Below, piece after piece: positions 33,454 to 42,220 of a DNA stretch of 45,284 nt. Source of the stretch: Methanothermococcus sp. SCGC AD-155-E23 (GTDB taxonomy: Archaea > AGJL01 > Methanococci > Methanococcales > Methanococcaceae); contig JAHEQA010000006.1 in assembly GCA_019561615.1 (NCBI GenBank), positions 1-45,284 of the forward strand, in the 5' to 3' direction. Made by a program: the position numbers and the translations under genes. Numbering within the stretch: position 1 is the stretch's first letter; each line of letters begins with the position of its first letter. The notes below the pieces were generated by a model that was not told the DNA's origin, made no database searches, and saw only the letters and a program-made list of their open reading frames with translations.

Positions 33454-34506
33454 ATGAAAAAAAGAGAGGATAATCCATTTAAGAAGATCCCTACCATCCT
33501 CTTTCCAGAGGAACTTATGGACAAGGCCTACAACAGGGCAGAAAAGGCTGCAGATAAACTTAGAAAATCTACGATAGGTTTTAGCCTATACAAGTCCAGG
33601 ATTGTAGAGGACCAGAAGGTGAGAACAGCAGCTTCCGTTGTAGCAGATTACCTCTCCAACATCGTCAAGAGAACACCCTCTCTAGACAATCTCAGTCCCT
33701 TTTACAGGGAGATAGTGGAGATCCTCATAGATACCGATGAATTTAAGAAGTCCCTTGGAGCTATAAATTGGGCCTCCCAGTTGATAAGAAAACTTGGAAA
33801 CACCTACAGTAAAAGGGTAAGGAGGGCAAGAACTCCACAGGAGGCCTCTAAGATAAGGAGGGAGTTCTTCGGTAGGGTCTCCTCCATACTTAAACAGATA
33901 TATCCACATCTAGCCTGTGTTGCAGTGGCCAGGGAGAAGTTGAAGAATATCCCCACTGTCAAAGATATGCCAACAGTGGTGATAGCAGGGTATCCCAACG
34001 TTGGAAAGTCCTCACTTCTAAGAAGGTTGACAGATGCAGAACCTGAGGTTAACTCCTATCCCTTTACAACTAAGGGGCTCAACATAGGATACTCCCACTA
34101 CGGTATCCAGTTTATAGATACACCTGGAATACTTGATAGACCTATCTACGAGAGGAACGACATAGAGCTACATGCAGTGGTGGCCCTTAACTACCTTGCA
34201 GATGCAATAGTGTATGTAATAGATCCTACAGAGTACTGTGGTTACTCCATAGAGGAGCAGTTGAATCTACTGAAGGAGATCATAGAGACCTTTGACGTAC
34301 CTGTGATAGTTGCCATCAACAAGATAGACATAGATGAGAAGGAGTACAGGGAGAATTTAGAGAAGGTGGAGAAATTTTTAAAGGAGATGGGTATTAAAGA
34401 TGTTGTCAAGATATCCACTGAGAAGGGTATCAACCTGGACACCCTCAAGAAGAAGATAATTGAGGTATTGAGATCCTCCAAAAAACTTGATTCCCAGGAG
34501 GACTAA
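33454..34506 (+). CDS. NOG1-family GTPase
   Basis: 350 residues. An N-terminal helical NOG1 domain (about 1-165) is followed by a GTPase: G1 GYPNVGKSS (179-187), G3 DTPGILDRPIYERN and G4 NKID. Eukaryotic Nog1 acts in nucleolar 60S subunit assembly; archaeal members probably act in large ribosomal subunit maturation. It is the second ribosome-type GTPase in the window besides EngB. It ends six bases before the end of the convergent Trm-G10 gene. Confidence 0.94.
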   Translation: MKKREDNPFKKIPTILFPEELMDKAYNRAEKAADKLRKSTIGFSLYKSRIVEDQKVRTAASVVADYLSNIVKRTPSLDNLSPFYREIVEILIDTDEFKKSLGAINWASQLIRKLGNTYSKRVRRARTPQEASKIRREFFGRVSSILKQIYPHLACVAVAREKLKNIPTVKDMPTVVIAGYPNVGKSSLLRRLTDAEPEVNSYPFTTKGLNIGYSHYGIQFIDTPGILDRPIYERNDIELHAVVALNYLADAIVYVIDPTEYCGYSIEEQLNLLKEIIETFDVPVIVAINKIDIDEKEYRENLEKVEKFLKEMGIKDVVKISTEKGINLDTLKKKIIEVLRSSKKLDSQED

Positions 34507-34512
34507 TATTTC

Positions 34513-35580
34513 TTAAATCTTTTTATAGACGTGGATATGTCTAGTTAGGCCACCGTGGACGTACAACTTATGTACCTCCATCAACTCTAAATCCAACTTC
34601 ACCTCCCTGGGGAAGGCAAAAACCATATACCCTCCATCCTTTAGAATACCTCCAAGTTTTTTTAGAATAGCTGGTATGTCCCCCTTTACAGAGGTAAGTA
34701 TACCGTAAGGTGGGTCTGTAACGATGGCATCTACACTTTCAATGCCCCTGGATCTTAGATAGTCCACAAGGTCCTTGGCATCCATCCTCTTTATCTCCAC
34801 TATCCTATCCTCCAGGTTGTAGTGTTTTAAATTTAATAGGGTACCTCTTATCATCCTCTCATCGATGTCACAACCTATTAACCTACAACCTATCATCCCC
34901 CCCTCTATGAGAAATCCCCCTACTCCACAGAAGGGATCTAGAAGTATATCCCCCTCTCTCAACCTAGCCAGATTTATCATCCCTCTGGCAAGTTTTGGGA
35001 GGATACTTCCAGGATGGAAGTAGGCCCTTAGGTGGGGCCTGTTGTTGTAGAAGTACTTCCTATCCCTCTTTCTCACAAGTAGCCCAAGGTATATCCTGTT
35101 TTGAAGTATTACCACCTTTATAACCTTAGAGGGCTCCTCAAGGTTTACCCCTGCTCCAGTCTTCTCCTTTAGAATACCTCCAACTACCCTCTCCACGGTA
35201 GGGGAACTTACATCCCCATCCCCTATCTTCACAGCCCTAACTGCAAAGGTATCCCTAGAGGGATCCATCTGAAGGGTGGAGAGGATCTCCTCAGAGGGGA
35301 GTTCCCTTAACCTCTGGAGAAGTATTTCAAGGCCCTCCCTTAGAGATCCACTGTAATCCACCTTAGTAACTATGAGGTGCCCCTCCTCGTTATAGGCACC
35401 TCTCCAAATAATCCTATCTATGTAGTGAACAAGTGTGGATCTATCTAGGGAGGAGGATACCACCCCGTAGTTGTTGAGAACCTCCAACTTATCTCCCACT
35501 GGATAGACCTCCAGGAGGGCCTTTAACTCAGATAGTGGAAGTGTTTCATGCTCCTTTAGAAGGAGAAATCCAGCCTCCAT
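34513..35580 (-). CDS. tRNA (guanine10-N2)-dimethyltransferase (Trm-G10)
   Basis: About 355 residues. A THUMP-type RNA-binding half (1-170) precedes a class I methyltransferase: SAM site LLDPFCGVGGFLIEGG (214-228) and catalytic DPPYG (289-293), which is typical of N2-guanine methylation. Archaeal Trm-G10 makes m2G and m2,2G at tRNA position 10, helping tRNA folding in thermophiles. An in-frame GTG at 35584-35586 lies in the GGTGAT element; the ATG at 35580 is preferred. It follows the AMMECR1 gene closely on the same strand, so the two are likely co-transcribed. Confidence 0.92.
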   Translation of the reverse strand: MEAGFLLLKEHETLPLSELKALLEVYPVGDKLEVLNNYGVVSSSLDRSTLVHYIDRIIWRGAYNEEGHLIVTKVDYSGSLREGLEILLQRLRELPSEEILSTLQMDPSRDTFAVRAVKIGDGDVSSPTVERVVGGILKEKTGAGVNLEEPSKVIKVVILQNRIYLGLLVRKRDRKYFYNNRPHLRAYFHPGSILPKLARGMINLARLREGDILLDPFCGVGGFLIEGGMIGCRLIGCDIDERMIRGTLLNLKHYNLEDRIVEIKRMDAKDLVDYLRSRGIESVDAIVTDPPYGILTSVKGDIPAILKKLGGILKDGGYMVFAFPREVKLDLELMEVHKLYVHGGLTRHIHVYKKI

Positions 35581-35589
35581 GATCACCCC

Positions 35590-36198
35590 TTATCCCCTTA
35601 AACTCTTCTCGACTACTGGACCTCGAGGACTAACCTCCTCAAATATCTGGGCCTGGAAGGAGTATATCTTTACAGGGTATTTAAGCCAGGCATCTGGAGG
35701 TAGGGAGGCCTTGAGACATAGGTGGGAGAGATACTCTGCAACCTCCCATCCCTGCTCCACAGGGACCTGAGGTAGTAGTAACCCCCTGTACATACCATAC
35801 TCAATTATCAACCCATCTCTACCTATCTCTATCTTCTCTAGATACTCCAGGGGATCCTCCACCTCTATCAACTTAGGTGGTGTTAATACACTTACCTCTA
35901 CTACTATGTTATCCATCTCATCTAGGGTGACAGGGGGGAATCTAGGATCCTTAACTGCAGCACTTATTGCAGCCTCCTTGAGGGCCTTTATAAGGGGCAT
36001 GATAGGTTCAGGTATTCCAATACATCCCCTCAATTCACGCTCTGGATAGGTATGAAGGGTTACAAAAACACCCCTAGGTTCATCGAACTTTTTAGGGTAG
36101 TCTACTGCCTCTATATCTCTACCTGCCAGGTAATTTTCAATAACAGACCTGGCATATTTTACAGCAAATGTACCCTCTTCTAAGGTTAGTCTATCCAT
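35590..36198 (-). CDS. AMMECR1 family protein
   Basis: 202 residues with the AMMECR1 signatures LRGCIGIPEP, DPRFPPVT, LLLPQVPVEQGW and the terminal YSFQAQIFEE. The family is conserved from archaea to humans; its biochemical function is not established, although a role in RNA or small-molecule metabolism is often proposed. It precedes the Trm-G10 gene by 9 bases, which is mild support for an RNA link. The ATG follows AAGGAGATATC. Confidence 0.95.
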   Translation of the reverse strand: MDRLTLEEGTFAVKYARSVIENYLAGRDIEAVDYPKKFDEPRGVFVTLHTYPERELRGCIGIPEPIMPLIKALKEAAISAAVKDPRFPPVTLDEMDNIVVEVSVLTPPKLIEVEDPLEYLEKIEIGRDGLIIEYGMYRGLLLPQVPVEQGWEVAEYLSHLCLKASLPPDAWLKYPVKIYSFQAQIFEEVSPRGPVVEKSLRG

Positions 36199-36213
36199 GA
36201 TATCTCCTTAACC

Positions 36214-36221
36214 TTTATAAC
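36214..36221 (+). promoter_or_regulatory. TATA box for the LOR/SDH gene
   Basis: TTTATAAC about 50 bases before the ATG at 36267; it faces the AMMECR1 promoter TATA box, the two starts crossing in the 68-base gap. Confidence 0.5.
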
Positions 36222-36248
36222 TCAATAGTAAAAATTATTATCACTACT

Positions 36249-36256
36249 ATTTATAA
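36249..36256 (-). promoter_or_regulatory. TATA box for the AMMECR1 / Trm-G10 operon
   Basis: Read leftward, TTATAAAT; start expected near 36227, about 28 bases before the AMMECR1 ATG. Confidence 0.5.
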
Positions 36257-36266
36257 GGTGATCTCA

Positions 36267-37538
36267 ATGTTTGCAAGGGAGATAGAGTTAAAGGGGCATA
36301 TAATAGACAACCTTATCCTGCCAAAGGTATTTGACACTATACTGGAACTTGGAGGGGACTACAAGGTACTGGAGTTCAACATAGGTAAGAGGAAAACTGA
36401 CATCTCCTATGCAAGGATACTTGTAATAGGGAAGGATCAGGCACACCTAGATAAAATACTGGAGGAGTTACAGAATATTGGGGCGGAGATTCCAGAGATT
36501 GAAGATGTGGAGGTGAAGAGGGCTGAGAGGGACAAGGTACTACCAGATGGATTCTACTCCACAACTAACCATCCCACCTATATCAAGTATAAGGGTCAGT
36601 GGATAGAGGTGGAAAAACCTAAGATGGATGGAGTTATTGTAGTTTATCCAGAGGAGATGAGGGCAGAGACTAAGGTTATAAGGGAGGTTAAGAAGGGGGA
36701 TCTTGTAGTTGTAGGCCATAAGGGGATAAGGGTAATACCGCCAGAGAGGCCTAGGGAGAAGGGGCAGCTATTTGAATTTATGAAGTCTGAGGTCTCTGCG
36801 GAGAAACCAAAGGAGGCTATTATCAAGAGGATAGCTAAGGAGATGTATAGGATAAGGGAGGAGTACAGGAAAACTGGGAAGGGAGGTATAGTAGTGGTGG
36901 CAGGTCCTGCAGTGATACATACTGGAGGGGGTCCAGCACTTGCAAAGTTGATAAGGATGGGATACGTCCAGGCACTCTTTGCAGGTAATGCACTTGCAAC
37001 CCACGATATAGAGAGTGTCCTCTACGGCACCTCTTTAGGAGTAGATCTCTCAACGGGAAAACCTGTATTAGGAGGGCATAAACATCACATCTACGCCATA
37101 AATACTATTATGAAGGCTGGAAGTATTAAAGATGCCGTGGAGCAGGGGGTAATAAAAGAGGGTATAATGTACGAATGTGTAAAGAATAAGGTTCCCTATG
37201 TACTAGCTGGGAGTATAAGGGATGACGGCCCACTACCAGATGTTATAACTGACGTTGTAGAGGCCCAGGATAGGATGAGGGAACTACTCCTAGATAAGAA
37301 GATGGTCCTTATGATGTCCACCTTACTTCACTCCATAGCAACTGGGAATCTCATGCCCTCCTATATAAAAACTATCTGTGTAGATATTAACTCAGACGCT
37401 GTAACAAAGTTAATGGATAGAGGTACCTCCCAGGCTATAGGGGTTGTTACAGATGTTGGAGTATTTATAACTAGACTGGTGGAGGAGTTGGAGAAGTTGG
37501 AAGGGGAGAGGGGTAAGGAAGTGGATAGCAATCAGTGA
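36267..37538 (+). CDS. LOR/SDH-domain protein, archaeal ornithine cyclodeaminase type (TIGR00300)
   Basis: About 423 residues. The N-terminal LOR/SDH domain (REIELKGHIIDNLILPKVFD, VLPDGFYSTTNHPTYIKYKG) is followed by a nucleotide-binding domain (VVAGPAVIHTGGGPALAKLI, LFAGNALATHDIE, LGGHKHHIYAIN). This is the TIGR00300 family; a Methanococcus member has been described as ornithine cyclodeaminase, making proline from ornithine. Activity here is inferred. GGTGAT before the ATG at 36267 decides the start over the in-frame GTG at 36258. It overlaps or abuts the next gene (DUF2100). Confidence 0.88.
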   Translation: MFAREIELKGHIIDNLILPKVFDTILELGGDYKVLEFNIGKRKTDISYARILVIGKDQAHLDKILEELQNIGAEIPEIEDVEVKRAERDKVLPDGFYSTTNHPTYIKYKGQWIEVEKPKMDGVIVVYPEEMRAETKVIREVKKGDLVVVGHKGIRVIPPERPREKGQLFEFMKSEVSAEKPKEAIIKRIAKEMYRIREEYRKTGKGGIVVVAGPAVIHTGGGPALAKLIRMGYVQALFAGNALATHDIESVLYGTSLGVDLSTGKPVLGGHKHHIYAINTIMKAGSIKDAVEQGVIKEGIMYECVKNKVPYVLAGSIRDDGPLPDVITDVVEAQDRMRELLLDKKMVLMMSTLLHSIATGNLMPSYIKTICVDINSDAVTKLMDRGTSQAIGVVTDVGVFITRLVEELEKLEGERGKEVDSNQ

Positions 37539-37549
37539 AGTGTGATACT

Positions 37550-38209
37550 ATGGACAGGATGGAGGACTCAAAGGCCCTGATAAAGAAGGCCATCTCCACA
37601 ATACACACCCTAAGTACTCAGGGGAGGAATACTCAAGAGGTGAAATCCTCACTATCCTACAGGGATGCGAAAGGGGGAAGGATAGATGTAGGGGAATTTA
37701 AAAGTGCCATATATACCCTTATAGAGGCTGACGATTACCTCTACAGGAAGGCACCCCACCATAAACTAGATGAGGAGGAGGCTAAGGAGTTCTGTAGGCT
37801 GATATTCAAGTGTAAAAAACACCTGGACAAGGTGTTGGAGGGTTTTGGTTTTAAATTCCATGGGGAGGGGAAGTTAAGGGGGGATGTGTTGTACATAGTT
37901 AGTAGTAAAAAATTACTTAGAAGTTTAAAGAGTAAGATGCCCGAGATAAATGTAATCTCCACAGATGGTGTCTTACACCCAGAGGATATGAAGTTAATAA
38001 GACCAGATATAAGTGAAAAGGCCCTTAAAGGTATCTCCAAAAAGTGTGAAATTGTGAGAAGAGAGATAGAGAGATTGATAGATAAGTTGAAACCCTCTGA
38101 GGTGGTGGTTATAGTGGATGAGAAGAACAGGGGAGATCACCTGGTATACTTAAGGGCCAGGGAGTTATACGGGGCTAAAAAGATGGATATAGAGGAGTTA
38201 GATCTCTAA
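37550..38209 (+). CDS. DUF2100 family protein
   Basis: About 219 residues, soluble, Lys/Glu-rich, with no catalytic motif I recognise. Segments GRIDVGEFKSAIYTLIEADDYLYRKAPHH and EVVVIVDEKNRGDHLVYLRAREL fit DUF2100, a methanogen-restricted family of unknown function. A GTG at 37535 is in frame, but GTGAT before the ATG at 37550 favours the latter. It lies just after the LOR/SDH gene and before cbiH on the same strand. Confidence 0.72.
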   Translation: MDRMEDSKALIKKAISTIHTLSTQGRNTQEVKSSLSYRDAKGGRIDVGEFKSAIYTLIEADDYLYRKAPHHKLDEEEAKEFCRLIFKCKKHLDKVLEGFGFKFHGEGKLRGDVLYIVSSKKLLRSLKSKMPEINVISTDGVLHPEDMKLIRPDISEKALKGISKKCEIVRREIERLIDKLKPSEVVVIVDEKNRGDHLVYLRARELYGAKKMDIEELDL

Positions 38210-38217
38210 GGGATAGT

Positions 38218-38973
38218 ATGCTCTACGTGGTAGGTATAGGGCCAGGTGGAGAGAAGTACTTTACAAGGGAGGCTGAGGAGGTGTTGAATAGGGTTGACCT
38301 TATAGTGTGTTACAGTGGATATAGAAGGTATGTAGAGAGGTTTAAAAAAGAGATATACACCACAGGGATGAGGGGAGAGATAGAGCGTGTAAGGTATGCC
38401 CTGAAGGAGGGGGAGAGGAGGGATGTTGCACTGGTATCCAGTGGGGATGCCACCATATACGGTATGGCCTCCCTAGTTTACGAGTTAGCTGAGAGGGATG
38501 GATACAAGGTGCCTATAAAGGTGGTAAGTGGTGTCACTGCCGCCAGTGTATCCTCTGCCATATTGGGAGCCCCTCTGAACCACGACTTTGTAGTTGTCAG
38601 TCTAAGTGACCTACTTACACCTCTGGAAATAATACTTAGAAGGGTAAGGTGTGCCTTGGAGGGGGATTTTGTTTTGGTGATATACAACCCTCTAAGTAGA
38701 AGTAGAAAGAAACCCTTTTTAAAAACTCTGGAGATTATAAAAGAGTACTGGAAAAAGAGGGGGGTAAACTATATAGTAGGTATTGTTAAAAATGCTGGAA
38801 GGGAGGGGGAGGAATACAGGATTACAACCATAGAGGATATATGTGATCACTTAGAGGAATACCTGGAGTTTATAGATATGAATACCACCTTGATAGTGGG
38901 AAATACCAGCACCAGGATAATTCTTAACAAGATGGTTACACCTAGAGGGTATCTTAAAAAGTATAAGGTTTAA
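38218..38973 (+). CDS. cbiH: Precorrin-3B / cobalt-factor III C17-methyltransferase
   Basis: 251 residues of the tetrapyrrole methyltransferase family: GIGPGGEKYFTREAEEVL, VALVSSGDATIYGMASLVYE, VSGVTAASVSSAILGAPL and YNPLSRSR are CbiH/CobJ motifs. It methylates C17 and contracts the corrin ring in the anaerobic cobalamin pathway, needed for the corrinoid methyltransferase of methanogenesis. The start ATG lies 8 bases after the DUF2100 stop. Its stop overlaps the convergent TM2-like gene by four bases. Confidence 0.95.
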   Translation: MLYVVGIGPGGEKYFTREAEEVLNRVDLIVCYSGYRRYVERFKKEIYTTGMRGEIERVRYALKEGERRDVALVSSGDATIYGMASLVYELAERDGYKVPIKVVSGVTAASVSSAILGAPLNHDFVVVSLSDLLTPLEIILRRVRCALEGDFVLVIYNPLSRSRKKPFLKTLEIIKEYWKKRGVNYIVGIVKNAGREGEEYRITTIEDICDHLEEYLEFIDMNTTLIVGNTSTRIILNKMVTPRGYLKKYKV

Positions 38974-39362
38974 GATTCCTCCTCTCCACCCTCCTCAAAT
39001 AACACTTTAAATAATTTATCGTTGTAACTCTTCGCCAACTTACAGGCGTCGTAGATACTGAACGCTATTATTAGCGGAATAATAAGGAAACCGATAAGTA
39101 TTATACAGAATAACAGTGCAATAAAGTAGGTGCTAAATATAACTAGGCCTCTTATACCCTTCCCTATATAGAGATGTCCAACTCCAGGTGCTAAAAGGCT
39201 AAGAAGGGCTGCAATTCCTACATTCTTCTTCTTTAGCTCATAGTAAATAACCCTGTAATTTTTATCCATATCCTTAACCAGTTCCCTAACTGTATTCAAC
39301 TCCTTCTCCCAGTCCTCATCTATGGTGTCTATAAATTCCTTAATAAGATCTCTCTCCTCCAT
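38970..39362 (-). CDS. TM2-domain-like small membrane protein
   Basis: 130 residues. A charged N-terminal region (1-45) with coiled-coil character is followed by two hydrophobic helices, LLSLLAPGVGHLYIGKGIRGLVIF and a second near 85-105. The APGVGHLYIGK element resembles TM2/DUF5683 domains. Function is unknown. It is followed leftward in the order 39380 gene upstream, with an AGGTGAAAA-type ribosome binding site. Confidence 0.7.
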   Translation of the reverse strand: MEERDLIKEFIDTIDEDWEKELNTVRELVKDMDKNYRVIYYELKKKNVGIAALLSLLAPGVGHLYIGKGIRGLVIFSTYFIALLFCIILIGFLIIPLIIAFSIYDACKLAKSYNDKLFKVLFEEGGEEES

Positions 39363-39379
39363 ATTTTCACCTTTTTTAT

Positions 39380-39976
39380 TTAATCCTCCTTTTTGGAGGT
39401 AAGTACCCTATAACCTCCCTTCACAGTGACAGTTCTAACGTTGCCAAATACCTCCTCCATATACTTTGCAAGGGACTTTGCCCCATGCTTCCTCTGGACT
39501 ACCAACCATATACTACCTCCCTCCTCTAACAAATCCTTCCCCTCTCTCACTATCCTATGGATCACATCCTTCCCAGCCTTTATAGGGGGGTTGGAGATAA
39601 TCTTGGTAAATTTCCTATCCTTAACCTTCTCGTAGAGGTCACCTTGGAGTACCTCTATATTCCTATCCTCCAGGTTGTTTATCTTTACATTCTCCCTTGC
39701 AAGTTTCACAGCCCTCCTGTTTATATCTGTCATAACTACACTGTCCACCTCGTCACATATGCTTATACCTATAACTCCATATCCACAGCCAACATCTAAC
39801 ACCCTGTCTCCCCTCTCCAACTCCAAGGCCTCCACAAGTACCTTTGTACCCTTGTCAACCTTCTTAGGGGAGAATACACCACTGTCTGTTTTAAATACAA
39901 ACTTTTTACCCCTCAATACATCTTCAATTAACCTCTCCCTGTGGGCAGATGTGGGTTTCTCAGAGAAGTAGTGCAT
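39380..39976 (-). CDS. RsmC/MJ0882-type class I methyltransferase
   Basis: 198 residues. SAM-binding motif VLDVGCGYGVIG (59-70), acidic TDINRRAV, and catalytic SNPPIKAG (129-132 NPPI), as in the MJ0882 protein of known fold and related RsmC-like rRNA guanine-N2 methyltransferases. The substrate, likely rRNA, is not proven. Its ATG is 9 bases downstream of the glycosyltransferase stop, so the leftward genes 40678-38970 may form one transcript. Confidence 0.88.
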   Translation of the reverse strand: MHYFSEKPTSAHRERLIEDVLRGKKFVFKTDSGVFSPKKVDKGTKVLVEALELERGDRVLDVGCGYGVIGISICDEVDSVVMTDINRRAVKLARENVKINNLEDRNIEVLQGDLYEKVKDRKFTKIISNPPIKAGKDVIHRIVREGKDLLEEGGSIWLVVQRKHGAKSLAKYMEEVFGNVRTVTVKGGYRVLTSKKED

Positions 39977-39985
39977 ACTATCCCC

Positions 39986-40678
39986 CTACATCAACCTCTG
40001 GGTTATCAACTTAATAAGTATCTTTATACCTGTAATTATGTTTGTACCCCTTGACATGGAGTACTCCGTATATATGGTCTTTATAGGCACCTCCTTAAAT
40101 TTCAACCCCTCCCTCCTGGCAATTATTATAAATTCAGAGGAGACCTCGTATCTGTTACTCTTTAAGTTGGAGAGTATTACCTCTGCAGCCCTCCTGGAGA
40201 AGGCCCTTAAACCACTTTGACTGTCTGTAACGAGATAACCCCCAAGGAGGTAGGTTATAATATTAAGTATTCTATTTCCCACTCTCTTTACAAGGGGCAT
40301 ATTCTTTAACTCCTTCTTATCCATTAGCCTACTGCCCACTACCATATCGTAACCTTCGTAGAGTATAGGCTCTACCACCTTCTCTATATCCCTGGGATCG
40401 TGCTGTCCATCTGCATCGAAGGTTACTATTACCTTGGGGTTGTACTCCAGGGCACATCTTATGCCTGTACCTAGGGCTCCCCCTAAACCCCTGTTAATAA
40501 TATGTCTACAGAGTATAACCTCCTCCTCCTTAGCTATCTTGGAGGTGTTATCCCTACTACCGTCGTCAACTACGATAATGTTATGATAACCCTCATTCTT
40601 CAACTTCCTAAGGGTATCTCTAATTACCTTCTCCTCGTTGTAGGCAGGTACAACAACGTAGATGTCTCCCTTGTCCAT
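39986..40678 (-). CDS. Family 2 glycosyltransferase (dolichyl-phosphate mannose synthase-like)
   Basis: 230 residues, GT-A fold: VVPAYNEEKVI, VVDDGSRDNT, metal-binding DADGQHDPRD, then GSRLMDKKELKNMPLVKRVGN and SQSGLRAFSRRA. This is the DPM1-like group that transfers a sugar from a nucleotide to a polyprenyl phosphate on the cytoplasmic face of the membrane. Such enzymes feed archaeal N-glycosylation of S-layer proteins and archaellins. It lacks the C-terminal membrane domain of bacterial GtrB forms. Sugar specificity is unknown. Confidence 0.87.
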   Translation of the reverse strand: MDKGDIYVVVPAYNEEKVIRDTLRKLKNEGYHNIIVVDDGSRDNTSKIAKEEEVILCRHIINRGLGGALGTGIRCALEYNPKVIVTFDADGQHDPRDIEKVVEPILYEGYDMVVGSRLMDKKELKNMPLVKRVGNRILNIITYLLGGYLVTDSQSGLRAFSRRAAEVILSNLKSNRYEVSSEFIIIARREGLKFKEVPIKTIYTEYSMSRGTNIITGIKILIKLITQRLM

Positions 40679-40698
40679 GGTAATCCCAATTAAAAATT

Positions 40699-40902
40699 TT
40701 ACTTTACAATTATATACCTTGCCAAACCTCGCCCCAGGGCTATCTTACAGTTCCCTACCCGAGCTATAATTGGTCCCCTGTCGTTGGAGATTACCATTAT
40801 CTTTGAGCCTGGCACTATTCCTAACTGGTAGAACTTACTACAGGGTTTAGTTATCTTTACAACGGTGTAAATACCTGGACCTTTATCTGCAAGGGTATCC
40901 AC
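40699..40902 (-). CDS. feoA: FeoA-domain protein
   Basis: 67 residues forming one FeoA SH3-like domain: GIYTVVKIT, QLGIVPGSKIMVISND, GPIIARVGNCKIALGRGLA. FeoA stimulates the Fe2+ transporter FeoB, which is not in this window. The frame opens at a GTG (40911), but GGTGG at good spacing supports the GTG at 40902 as the start. It lies downstream of UPF0305 and VIT1/CCC1 genes, which together form an iron-related run. Confidence 0.85.
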   Translation of the reverse strand: MDTLADKGPGIYTVVKITKPCSKFYQLGIVPGSKIMVISNDRGPIIARVGNCKIALGRGLARYIIVK

Positions 40903-40924
40903 ATCTACCACCTACTTGAAAATT

Positions 40925-41407
40925 TTAGCAGAGTCCCTCACATACACAGAACTCACAGAGGGAGTACTCATTCTTCTGCTTATTCTTCACTGGACAGTAG
41001 TACCTCTCTCCTCTTTTTTCAATACACCTTCCTCCAGGAAACCTAGTTCCTACTGGATGTAGAGGTTTCCTCTCTATAAAGATTAGATAGGGCACCACTA
41101 TCTTGGAGAGTTTAATAAAGGCATCCTCCCCCTTAACCCCCCTTTTAAAACCCTCTATCCTCTTAAGAAGATCCCTTAATTTCCCCTCATCTACAGGGTA
41201 GTCCTCAATATCCTCCACCTTCCTCCTCTTTATCTCCTTGAGGGTATTTATAAAGTACATGATCTGATTTTTAAGGTAGTGCTCCCTGTAATCCTCAGGT
41301 AGATACTTCATATCCTCCTCCAGGAAGACCCTCACCTTCATAAGATCCTGGATGTTGAAATCCTTCGCCATCTCCTTAATTCTCTTAAATAACTCCCTAC
41401 TTCTCAT
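40925..41407 (-). CDS. UPF0305 (DUF2115) family protein
   Basis: About 160 residues. The conserved C-terminal part HPVGTRFPGGRCIEKRGERYYCPVKNK, followed by CEFCVCEGLC, is typical of DUF2115/UPF0305, a methanogen-enriched family of unknown function. Five clustered cysteines suggest metal or Fe-S binding; this is inference. The ATG at 41407 overlaps the end of the VIT1 gene by 11 bases; an alternative ATG at 41437 would overlap more. Confidence 0.82.
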   Translation of the reverse strand: MRSRELFKRIKEMAKDFNIQDLMKVRVFLEEDMKYLPEDYREHYLKNQIMYFINTLKEIKRRKVEDIEDYPVDEGKLRDLLKRIEGFKRGVKGEDAFIKLSKIVVPYLIFIERKPLHPVGTRFPGGRCIEKRGERYYCPVKNKQKNEYSLCEFCVCEGLC

Positions 41408-41972
41408 ACTTCCACTGCAACATACCCTCAATTGCAAAACTTATAAGGGCCACTAGCAAACCAGTTACAGCCATCTTGAACCCTGAGAGTACAATATTCT
41501 CCCTGGATATCCTACCTATATAGACCCCTAGGATAAAGAGTATAAGGGTAGTTATCACCACTGCAAGGAAGATGGCAACCTCCTTTGGAAAGAGGAAAAA
41601 GGGAGTTATAGGAATGATGGAACCAAAGGTTGTAGATAGCCCATCCCATATACCACTTATGGTTGTTCTATTTAGTGCCTCCCTGTAGGCTAGAGAGGAC
41701 TTTAGATATCCCTCCTCCTTTAGAAGTGCCTTCTCCTGGGACATCCTTACACTTTCCACTATTGCCCTCTCTGCAGTTAACGCCCCCAGGATATTGGAGA
41801 TACCATTTGCCACTCCCCCTCCTACACCCGCTGTAATTATTAGGGAGGTATCCCCTCCACTGGCCCCTATTATAACGCCCAGAGAGGAGAGGGATCCGTC
41901 GATGATCCCCCTTATCACATACCTTATATCGAAGTTTTCAAAGAGAAGCCTCTTAATATCTCCCAGGCTCAC
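41397..41972 (-). CDS. VIT1/CCC1 family iron/manganese transporter
   Basis: 191 residues with about five helices. GIIDGSLSSLGVIIGASGGD, GVANGISNILGALTAERA and the TISGIWDGLSTTFGSIIPITPF repeat match VIT1/CCC1 proteins, which store or export Fe2+/Mn2+. The longer metal-binding loop of plant VIT1 is short here. The start is the GTG at 41972 with a GGGGGAT element upstream. FeoA and a DtxR-type regulator in the same window fit an iron theme. Confidence 0.85.
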   Translation of the reverse strand: MSLGDIKRLLFENFDIRYVIRGIIDGSLSSLGVIIGASGGDTSLIITAGVGGGVANGISNILGALTAERAIVESVRMSQEKALLKEEGYLKSSLAYREALNRTTISGIWDGLSTTFGSIIPITPFFLFPKEVAIFLAVVITTLILFILGVYIGRISRENIVLSGFKMAVTGLLVALISFAIEGMLQWKYEK

Positions 41973-41986
41973 CTGCTATCCCCCAC

Positions 41987-42220
41987 CTATCCCTCTCTAA
42001 CAATCTCCAGGATCTTAAGGGACATCTCGTAGTTCTTAAAGTAGTCGTCTAATACATTCTTCAGGGAACCTATGGAGTCTGTCTCTACGTAGAGTTCCAG
42101 CATCTCCTTTTCCCCATTGTAGGAGGTCCTTATTATAAGTCCCTCGTTAACGTCATCTACCTTTAAACTCCTGTACACTATCTCGTTTCCAGGTATCCTC
42201 ATCCTGTATCTAACCCTCAC
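41987..42220 (-). CDS. KEOPS complex subunit Pcc1
   Basis: 77 residues fitting Pcc1: two strands, a short helix and a final long helix (SIGSLKNVLDDYFKNYEMSLKILEIV). Pcc1 dimerises the KEOPS complex and contacts Kae1, which is encoded at 7085-8839. GTG start follows GGTGATGCC, with the upstream aksF stop TGA overlapping (GTGA). It is the second gene of the aksF transcript, so its expression may be coupled to coenzyme B synthesis. Confidence 0.78.
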   Translation of the reverse strand: MRVRYRMRIPGNEIVYRSLKVDDVNEGLIIRTSYNGEKEMLELYVETDSIGSLKNVLDDYFKNYEMSLKILEIVREG

